Shown: positions 16,709 to 22,239 of the stretch, piece by piece
Position numbering within the stretch: position 1 is the first letter of the stretch
Layout of the letters: every line of letters starts with the position of its first letter
DNA from: a virus
Direction: 5' to 3' (one strand)
Length of the DNA: 28,214 nucleotides
IMG/VR virus record: IMGVR_UViG_3300042907_000851
Location: 1-28,214 of that record
Program-made: the position numbers and the translations under genes
The notes under the pieces: model-generated
What the model saw: the letters and a program-made list of their open reading frames with translations, nothing else
Databases searched by the model: none
What the model was told of the DNA's origin: nothing

Positions 16709-17964
16709 TATCCTTGACCTCCACCGCCACGTTTGAACGATGCCTTAACAACTCTTAATATCATTGTGCAATTTGGCGGCTCGGCTGCAACTCTATACTT
16801 TGTTCTTATAGCAACAACCAAACACTTACCATTGAATTGCGACTCGCCTTCTTCCCAATCACTATTAGCTTTCTTAGGAATATCCAATTCAATCATAGAA
16901 CCTAAAGTGATTTTAGGGTTGTAGTAAACTTCTAATTCAGCTGAGTTCTGTGCCAAGTGGGCCAGAAATGCTGACCTTTTTGTTTTTGCCTCAGAAGTTG
17001 TATGCTTATCTTTATTGTTTGCCTTATCATGTATGTATCTAACAGGCAAAGACTTAGCATATGAAGGCGACTGATCGTATACGCCCTGACTATCAGCAAA
17101 TTTGAATTTGTTCTGCTTTTGAGTGTTTGTAGCAATAACCTTATGACTTGTTAAATCTATAGCGTATTCTTCAGTCTTATCTAAGGCTCTAGGACCAGCA
17201 TCAAAATTCTTAGAGGGTTTAAACCACATGATAGAATTTTGTCTGTCTTGCTGATTTGCTTTAGAAAAACTTAAATTTGTAGTTTGTCTTAATTTAACTA
17301 CAGGTGACTGTTCAAACAATTCTTCAAAAGTCTTAAACACATATTTGTGTTCGCCCCCGCTGTCCCCTTGTTGGAATAAAGCAAACGTAGAAGATTCATA
17401 TTTCTCAGAAACATGTTCTGTATTCATTTTCTTTATAGCGTCTAAAGGATGCATTTTAGGAATTACGATTCTACGATTTCCTTTGGTGTCAGCTTTATCT
17501 ATTTTTCTTTTAGTTTTAAACCCTTCTTTGAGTATATGCTCAACTACTTCACTGGTTTTACCTTTAAAGCTCTTTTCGATATGATTACCCTGAGCGTTTA
17601 GAAATTCAGGAGAAACACATCTTATGTCGTATTGTTTATTGTGACCAGACCCAGTGTTGTTTAAAGATTCATCATTTAGATTTTTATTCTGGAACATTTT
17701 AAATTTGAAGTTACCGCCGCCGCCAGAACTAAAAATGTTATCATCTCCAGAAAATCTTATCTCGACATCTTGATCGTATGAACCATTAATTCTGTTTTGA
17801 CCTAATGCGTCGGAAGCATCCATAACTCTTACTTCACCAACTGGTCCGTAAGGATTCAATATATCTTCATATACGTTGAAACCAACCAATGAAACTTTCT
17901 TGTCCTTGGTTAGCTCCATATTACCAACTTTTACGTTGGATATTTTGATATCACCTGCAGCCAT
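16708..17964 (-). CDS. gp27: Baseplate central hub protein gp27-like
   Basis: The 418-residue protein (T4 gp27 is 391) is placed directly before the gp5 OB-domain gene, its known partner. Visible family features are an N-terminal beta barrel (NVKVGNMELTKDKKVSLVGF, DILNPYGPVGEVRVMDASDA), the YDIRCVSPEFLNAQGN strand-loop followed by SKSF-like EKSFKGKTSEVVEHILKE near residues 110-150, and a C-terminal barrel with LEVYYNPKITLGSMIELDIP and GKCLVVAIRTKYR. These fit the gp27/VgrG-N/gpD hub fold, a trimer that adapts the sixfold tube to the threefold spike. The Gly-rich extreme C-terminus (RGGGGQG) is unusual. It begins 1 base after the gp53 stop. Confidence 0.82.
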   Translation of the reverse strand: MAAGDIKISNVKVGNMELTKDKKVSLVGFNVYEDILNPYGPVGEVRVMDASDALGQNRINGSYDQDVEIRFSGDDNIFSSGGGGNFKFKMFQNKNLNDESLNNTGSGHNKQYDIRCVSPEFLNAQGNHIEKSFKGKTSEVVEHILKEGFKTKRKIDKADTKGNRRIVIPKMHPLDAIKKMNTEHVSEKYESSTFALFQQGDSGGEHKYVFKTFEELFEQSPVVKLRQTTNLSFSKANQQDRQNSIMWFKPSKNFDAGPRALDKTEEYAIDLTSHKVIATNTQKQNKFKFADSQGVYDQSPSYAKSLPVRYIHDKANNKDKHTTSEAKTKRSAFLAHLAQNSAELEVYYNPKITLGSMIELDIPKKANSDWEEGESQFNGKCLVVAIRTKYRVAAEPPNCTMILRVVKASFKRGGGGQG

Positions 17965-17965
17965 T

Positions 17966-18841
17966 TTATTCCTTCAATAAATCTGTTAGGTTATCAACCG
18001 CTACTTGCTTCAATCTGTTATCAAGAACTCTAATAGTTTTATTAAATTCGTTTTTATCTTCTTCAAATTCTAAGTAAGTAACAGCTTTCCAATACGCCTC
18101 TTCTTCTGCCGGTATATTGGAAGAAACTACATTTGAAGATGTAAACACAGTATTTACTGAACTCTCAGAGCCATAAATATAACTGTTAGAAGTTATGGAA
18201 ACATCATCGTTATCAACAAATATACCGCTAACATGACAAACAGAAACTTTATTATTAGAAACTGACAACACCTGTCCTCTTCCATAATTCTCGTTACTGA
18301 AATTTATATAACAAATTTCATCTTTTATGAAAGAAGTATTACTGACGGTATACTGAACAATTTTGTTGGTATTAGTTTTCCAATCAATCTGTTTTCTCTT
18401 GTATGACATGGTTCTTCCGTTAGAACCAAATACAGGCTCCCAATATCTTTGCATGCCAGGAGTCAATGCATTATATCCACCAATTGTCAGCTGATCTCCG
18501 TCTACCCAATTATTAACATAATGTTTAATTTTAGATTGAGCGTTATAATAAGAACCATATTTCTTGTCTAAGAAATCGACCATTTCTCTTTCGTGTAAAT
18601 ACCACTCATAATATGGGTCAACGATTTTGTTTACAATATAAAGGATCCAACTTTTATATTGATCATCATAATATCTAGCACTTAGCTGATCGGCTCTTTC
18701 ATTGTCGGTAATTTCATAAGGATAATAAACAAATGGAATTGTTTCGATTTTGTCTAAAACAGTAACACGCCTAGTAATATCTATGGCTTGATTATTAGCA
18801 TAGGTTATAACAGGGAATTTGTCGAAATATCTTTGTGGCAT
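17966..18841 (-). CDS. gp53: Baseplate wedge subunit gp53
   Basis: The 291-residue protein contains the gp53 signature in its first 110 residues: MPQRYFDKFPVITYANNQA, IPFVYYPYEITDNERADQL, SARYYDDQYKSWILYIVN, DPYYEWYLHEREMVDFL and KKYGS. gp53 clamps gp6, gp7 and gp25 in the wedge centre and forms the last piece before wedge assembly around the hub. It is longer than T4 gp53 (196 residues), with an extra Ser/Asn-rich beta part (about 170-240) and a helical C-terminus (AVTYLEFEEDKNEFNKTI). It sits 10 bases downstream of the tail-tube cap gene and 1 base before gp27. Confidence 0.9.
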   Translation of the reverse strand: MPQRYFDKFPVITYANNQAIDITRRVTVLDKIETIPFVYYPYEITDNERADQLSARYYDDQYKSWILYIVNKIVDPYYEWYLHEREMVDFLDKKYGSYYNAQSKIKHYVNNWVDGDQLTIGGYNALTPGMQRYWEPVFGSNGRTMSYKRKQIDWKTNTNKIVQYTVSNTSFIKDEICYINFSNENYGRGQVLSVSNNKVSVCHVSGIFVDNDDVSITSNSYIYGSESSVNTVFTSSNVVSSNIPAEEEAYWKAVTYLEFEEDKNEFNKTIRVLDNRLKQVAVDNLTDLLKE

Positions 18842-18851
18842 GTCTTACTCT

Positions 18852-19583
18852 TTATGTTATTTCTTCTGAAGTCCAGAGCTGAATTTCTTTCAACTGCAAT
18901 GTAAGGTTGATTACTGTTGGTGCTCCACTTCTAAAGAAAGATGGAGTTCCTGATCCATTATAATCAACTTGAACTGATATGATGGCGCATGGCTTCAGTT
19001 TGAATAGATATTTCTCTGGCTTAAATGATACCAAAGCAATCTTAGGGTATTTCTGTAGCCCCCAAATTCCAGTGGTACTAGGTAATGCAGCTGCCTTGCA
19101 TTCTTTTATTATACTCAATAAAGTCTCTGATTCGCTTTCTGTGTTTGGAGCCAAAGTCCAACTTAATGTAAATTCTTTAAATCCGGGTCTTTTGAACATC
19201 ATAAACATGAAAGGATTGACAACACTACCTGATGCTATTTCTCCGCCTTTCATTCCTAGGCTCAAACCTGAAAGCAAGGCGCTACCAAAATTACCTAAGT
19301 ATTGTGCGGCAGCTTGTGAAGCCATTCCGCCAACTTCATTAGTGGCACTCCACTCTTCCCACAAGATAACTTCATTATCGTTTAATCTTCTTGGAATTGG
19401 CAGCTTGAACCCACCACCATATGATATAGCTCCTAAACCGCTTGACACCAAACTGTATTCATAATTCACCAAGCTGATGTTAGTATAAAACCCTCTATTA
19501 GACTGAATCAAGTCCTCAGGGAAAGTTTTTGATTGTCTGTTAAATCTTCCGGGCGGTTGCGGAAAGTTCTGTGTAAGAGCCAT
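18852..19583 (-). CDS. gp48: Tail-tube cap/baseplate protein gp48-like
   Basis: The 243-residue product starts MALTQNFPQPPGRFNRQSK. Its second half has the strand pattern of the gp48/gp54/gp19 tube fold: MFKRPGFKEFTLSWTLAPNT, SESETLLSIIKECKAAALPS, PKIALVSFKPEKYLFKLKP, then a terminal VINLTLQLKEIQLWTSEEI. A small Ala/Gly segment (AAAQYLGNFGSALLSGLSLGMKG split across residues 93-115) lies mid-protein. gp48 and gp54 form the first rings on which the tail tube polymerises; I prefer gp48 but cannot exclude gp54. It is the first gene of the long minus-strand structural operon, 58 bases from the divergent gp4 gene. Confidence 0.7.
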   Translation of the reverse strand: MALTQNFPQPPGRFNRQSKTFPEDLIQSNRGFYTNISLVNYEYSLVSSGLGAISYGGGFKLPIPRRLNDNEVILWEEWSATNEVGGMASQAAAQYLGNFGSALLSGLSLGMKGGEIASGSVVNPFMFMMFKRPGFKEFTLSWTLAPNTESESETLLSIIKECKAAALPSTTGIWGLQKYPKIALVSFKPEKYLFKLKPCAIISVQVDYNGSGTPSFFRSGAPTVINLTLQLKEIQLWTSEEIT

Positions 19584-19601
19584 AGTATCCCTTAATCTTG
19601 T

Positions 19602-19609
19602 AATAAATA
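19602..19609 (+). promoter_or_regulatory. Candidate late promoter for the gp4 operon
   Basis: AATAAATA on the plus strand, one base from the T4 late consensus. A start site 6-7 bases downstream would give a leader of about 25 bases before the gp4 ATG (19642). It faces a second such element on the other strand within the same 58-base gap. Confidence 0.4.
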
Positions 19610-19620
19610 TTACTTTACCT

Positions 19621-19628
19621 TATTTATT
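19621..19628 (-). promoter_or_regulatory. Candidate late promoter for the minus-strand baseplate operon
   Basis: AATAAATA on the minus strand (TATTTATT on plus), 38 bases upstream of the gp48-like start. The predicted start site near 19614 lies inside the oppositely oriented element's transcript region, so the two promoters overlap head to head. Confidence 0.4.
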
Positions 19629-19641
19629 AAACTGAAACAAG

Positions 19642-20088
19642 ATGGCGACAACTAAAGGTTATTTTAAACCACTAAACCCCAATAAATACAAAGGTGATAC
19701 TTCAAATATTGTCTATAGAAGTAGATGGGAATTTGTCTATATGGCAAGATTAGACAAAGACCCAGATGTCGTATGGTGGCAAAGCGAGGAAACTATAATT
19801 CCTTACAGGTCTCCGGTGGACAATCGGATTCATAGATATTACCCTGATTTTGTGGTAAGGAGAAAAACTAAAGAAGGCTCTAAAACCATAGTGGTTGAAA
19901 TCAAACCTTATGCTCAGACTTTACCGCCGACAATTACCGAGGCCAAAAAAAAGTCTAGAAAGTATTTGAACGAGGTTATGACTTGGGGTGTAAATTCTGC
20001 TAAGTGGAAAGCTGCAAGAGAATTCTGTAAAGATCGTGGTTATGAATTTGTTATCATCACAGAAAAAGAACTAGGACTTATGTTTTAA
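19642..20088 (+). CDS. gp4: Head completion protein gp4 (PD-(D/E)XK nuclease fold)
   Basis: The 148-residue protein matches T4 gp4 (gp50/65, about 150 residues), which acts on packaged heads before tail joining. A TnsA/PD-(D/E)XK nuclease core is visible: E30 in YRSRWEFVYMARLD, D69 in YYPDF and E86-x-K88 in VVEIKPY. The segment PDVVWWQSEETIIPY is characteristic. It is the first gene of the plus-strand operon, and its TAA overlaps the next ATG (TAATG at 20086-20090). The usual T4 neighbours 2 and 53 are both close by, although 53 is now on the opposite strand. Confidence 0.9.
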   Translation: MATTKGYFKPLNPNKYKGDTSNIVYRSRWEFVYMARLDKDPDVVWWQSEETIIPYRSPVDNRIHRYYPDFVVRRKTKEGSKTIVVEIKPYAQTLPPTITEAKKKSRKYLNEVMTWGVNSAKWKAAREFCKDRGYEFVIITEKELGLMF

Positions 20089-20663
20089 TGCCAAACACTT
20101 TTAATAGTCTTATCAAAGCCAGCTCTAGGGCGATAGCTGATAAATCAACAACGGCTCAAGATTGGTTTTCGGCTTCTGTTGAAGATTTGAAGGCCAATAA
20201 AACAAAAGGCGATCCCAATAAAATCTTCAAAAAGTCCTCTATGCCTTTTATCGGAGGCATGTTCCTTTATATGTATGACCCAAAATATAAAGACAAGTTA
20301 CCTTTTTATGATATGTTCCCTTTAACTATGCCCGTTGAAATGTATCTGAATGGGTTTCTAGGTATAAACCTACATTATCTGCCTCCGTTGGGTAGAATTA
20401 AGATTTTGAATTCTCTTATCGATTTGACAGATGAAAATAAATACAACAAGAATAAAAGGTTGAGTATCTCTTATGAATATCTAAGAGGTTATTCAAACCA
20501 ATTAAAGGGCGTTGAGGGCTGCGTGAAAAGATACCTTTTTTCGCACGTTAGAAGTTCTTTCCATGAAGTTGATCCTTCAGATTGGGAAAAGGCTGCTGTG
20601 TTACCGCTTCAAAGATGGAAAGTTAACAGTAACAAAAGATACGCTGGTTCACCACCTTACTAG
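20088..20663 (+). CDS. T4-like virion protein, possibly DNA end protector gp2
   Basis: The 191-residue protein belongs to a family I recognise from T4-like genomes by its layout: an N-terminal AQDWFSASVEDLKA helix, FIGGMFLYMYDPKYKDKLPFYD at about residues 54-75, then PLTMPVEMYLNGFLGINLHYLPP, and a C-terminal RYLFSHVRSSFHEVDPSDWEKA with AVLPLQRW. Some relatives are labelled DNA end protector (gp2), others only structural protein. In T4, genes 2 and 4 are adjacent, which favours gp2, but T4 gp2 is longer (about 274) and I cannot align it from memory. Translation is coupled to gp4 through the TAATG overlap. Confidence 0.5.
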   Translation: MPNTFNSLIKASSRAIADKSTTAQDWFSASVEDLKANKTKGDPNKIFKKSSMPFIGGMFLYMYDPKYKDKLPFYDMFPLTMPVEMYLNGFLGINLHYLPPLGRIKILNSLIDLTDENKYNKNKRLSISYEYLRGYSNQLKGVEGCVKRYLFSHVRSSFHEVDPSDWEKAAVLPLQRWKVNSNKRYAGSPPY

Positions 20664-20671
20664 GACGAAAA

Positions 20672-21337
20672 ATGCCATTTAACATAAACGCTTATCAAAC
20701 GAATTTAAGGGACTTTGGTTATCTAGATAATAACTCATTTTCTGTTCTGATACAGACCCCAAGAATTTTGTCTAACGCTGTTCTTAGTAACCAAGGCACA
20801 CCAACAGCGATATATAAAATCGCCAAAAATATGGAATTCAGAATAGACCAGGTTAGAGCTCCTGGTATTTCTATTATGACGGCTGACATAAACCGTTTCG
20901 GTATTGGCCCAACTCAGAAAATGCCAATAAACGCCCAATTCCAAGAAGTAAGTTTATCAATGCTTGGCGATCATTATTGCGAATTCTGGCAATATTGGTA
21001 TCAGTGGACCAGAGCAATTTTCCAATTTAATGGATCATCAACAAACAATACCGCCCCGAACTATACTGCAGAATACAAAGAAAATTATGCAACAACCATG
21101 TGTATTTTCATATATGATCATTATGGCAATATAGTCCAAAAGATTAATCTATTTGACGCCTTTCCGACAGCTATTAGAGAGTTTCCTCTTTCTTGGGGCG
21201 ATTCGAATCTTATGAAAATCAACGTTTCAATTGCTTACACTGAATACACTATAGAAAATTCTACCGTGCAAGCAACCAACTCTCAACAAAGAACCAATCT
21301 AAGAACAGGAACTGCGAGAGACACTATAACAAATTAA
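20672..21337 (+). CDS. Tail-tube-fold baseplate protein (gp19/gp54-like)
   Basis: The 221-residue product has the features of a tail-tube-like protein: an N-terminal strand region (NNSFSVLIQTPRILSNAVLS), the FRIDQVRAPGISIMTADINR loop, and the strand SLSMLGDHYCEFWQYWYQW typical of the tube-fold helix-loop. A C-terminal IREFPLSWGDSNLMKINVSI and AYTEYTIENS close the fold, as in gp19 homologues. It may be the tube initiator gp54, given that the gp48-like cap is nearby; a minor tube subunit is the alternative. AGGA lies 6 bases before the ATG and the gene follows the gp2-like gene by 8 bases. It precedes gp26. Confidence 0.6.
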   Translation: MPFNINAYQTNLRDFGYLDNNSFSVLIQTPRILSNAVLSNQGTPTAIYKIAKNMEFRIDQVRAPGISIMTADINRFGIGPTQKMPINAQFQEVSLSMLGDHYCEFWQYWYQWTRAIFQFNGSSTNNTAPNYTAEYKENYATTMCIFIYDHYGNIVQKINLFDAFPTAIREFPLSWGDSNLMKINVSIAYTEYTIENSTVQATNSQQRTNLRTGTARDTITN

Positions 21338-21352
21338 TGATGGAGTATATTA

Positions 21353-22063
21353 ATGTCATTACCGAAAATTGACTACCCTGTATATAAGGTGAATGTTCCT
21401 TCTTTGAAAAAGGACTATCAGTTTAGACCCTTTTTGGTCAAAGAAGAAAAGTTATTATTAATGGCAAAGGAAAGCGATAACCAAGCTGATATCCTTTCTG
21501 CTATTAAACAGGTAGTTAATAACTGTTCCGTTGATCCAAAACTAGATGTCGGTAAACTAGCTTTATTTGACCTTGAGTTTATCTTTTTAAAACTCCGCTC
21601 GGTTTCTGTAGACAACGTGGTTAAAGTTTCTTATAGAGATTCAGAGGATAAGAAGGTTTACGACTTTGACATCAATCTAGACGAAGTTAAGGTCAATTAT
21701 CCAAAGAAGTTGGATAACAAGATAAAAATAACGCCACAGTCAGGTATTATAATGAAATACCCTTCGGCGTCGCTATATGATGATACTGATTTCTTGAATC
21801 TAGAAAAAGATTATATGTTTGAACTTATCATTAGATGTATTGATTCCATTTATTTTGAAGATCAGATTTATGAATGCAAAGATTATAAGAGAGAAGAACT
21901 GAACGAGTTCCTGGAAAACCTGAATATCAAGACCTTTGAACAGGTCCAGAACTTCCTGTTGAATGTTCCTAGAATGGAATACAAGATAATCTATCAAAAT
22001 GAACTTGGGAACGATCGTGAAATTGTATTGTCTTCGTTAAACGATTTTTTTACGTGGCGCTGA
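21353..22063 (+). CDS. gp26: Baseplate hub/tail assembly protein gp26 (T4 baseplate family)
   Basis: The 236-residue protein fits the T4 gp26 family (T4 gp26 is 208). It begins with LPKIDYPVYKVNVPSLKKDY, FRPFLVKEEKLLLMAKES and ILSAIKQVVNNCSVDPKLDV, followed by LALFDLEFIFLKLRSVSVDN, the conserved core, then a beta region and a helical C-terminus (REELNEFLENLNIKTFEQV, LNVPRMEYKI). GGAG lies 8 bases upstream of the ATG. The TGA stop (22061-22063) lies beyond a T-heptamer at 22045-22051 that could divert some ribosomes into the -1 frame, giving a predicted 294-residue product (233 gp26 residues plus 61). In T4, gp26 is annotated as a hub subunit; its position before the tape measure here suggests an assembly-chaperone role. 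Confidence 0.85.
   Translation: MSLPKIDYPVYKVNVPSLKKDYQFRPFLVKEEKLLLMAKESDNQADILSAIKQVVNNCSVDPKLDVGKLALFDLEFIFLKLRSVSVDNVVKVSYRDSEDKKVYDFDINLDEVKVNYPKKLDNKIKITPQSGIIMKYPSASLYDDTDFLNLEKDYMFELIIRCIDSIYFEDQIYECKDYKREELNEFLENLNIKTFEQVQNFLLNVPRMEYKIIYQNELGNDREIVLSSLNDFFTWR
22045..22051 (+). promoter_or_regulatory. Candidate -1 ribosomal frameshift site (T TTT TTT)
   Basis: Seven consecutive T residues are read in the gp26 frame as GA[T] TTT TTT ACG, exactly the X XXY YYZ register. A -1 slip re-pairs both tRNAs perfectly and continues as TAC GTG GCG into the 22054-22236 frame, which is open from 22021 after a TGA at 22018-22020. The site is in the only 43-base window where both frames are open. 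Confidence 0.65.
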
Positions 22064-22236
22064 GTCATAGTACATTATCTAATTATTTTGCTACTATATT
22101 CTCTTTGGCTCAGCACCATAAATATTCAATTAGTGAAATAGAATCTATGATACCCTTTGAAAGAGATATATACGTTCAAATGCTCGTCAACTACTTAAAA
22201 GAAGTAGAAGAAGCTAAAAAGAAAAGCAGCGGATAA
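22054..22236 (+). CDS. Second tail-assembly chaperone frame (likely made as a gp26 frameshift extension)
   Basis: The frame codes for 60 residues from GTG at 22054, ending MIPFERDIYVQMLVNYLKEV and a Lys/Glu tail. Helical content and the ERDIYVQML segment resemble short ORFs that follow gp26 in T4-like phages, in the place of T4 gene 51. No Shine-Dalgarno sequence precedes the GTG: the upstream bases are a T-tract. In-frame alternatives upstream are ATT codons only. This, together with the overlap with gp26, makes expression by -1 frameshift more likely than independent initiation. It is separated from the tape measure by 3 bases. Confidence 0.65.
   Translation: MALSHSTLSNYFATIFSLAQHHKYSISEIESMIPFERDIYVQMLVNYLKEVEEAKKKSSG
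22055..22118 (+). promoter_or_regulatory. Possible RNA stem downstream of the frameshift site
   Basis: TGGCGCTGAG (22055-22064) can pair with CTCAGCACCA (22109-22118): nine of ten pairs are Watson-Crick with one C-A mismatch, extendable by a G-U at each end. The loop is 44 bases and AT-rich. The inner seven pairs begin 7 bases after the heptamer, within the usual spacer range for a frameshift stimulator. Confidence 0.35.
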
Positions 22237-22239
22237 CAA

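Noticed and set aside
18979-19464. 161-codon plus-strand ORF
   Set aside because: Lies entirely antisense to the gp48-like gene, has no SD and no recognisable domain; composition reflects the opposite strand.
19676-20446. AATAAATA copies inside gp4 (about 19680) and the gp2-like gene (about 20436)
   Set aside because: They are in mid-gene positions with no downstream start; they show the one-mismatch motif occurs by chance in this AT-rich DNA and lower confidence in other AATAAATA calls.
22116-22124. CATAAATA upstream of the tape measure as a late promoter
   Set aside because: Has a mismatch at the first base, lies over 115 bases from the gene and coincides with the arm of the proposed RNA stem; too weak to list.
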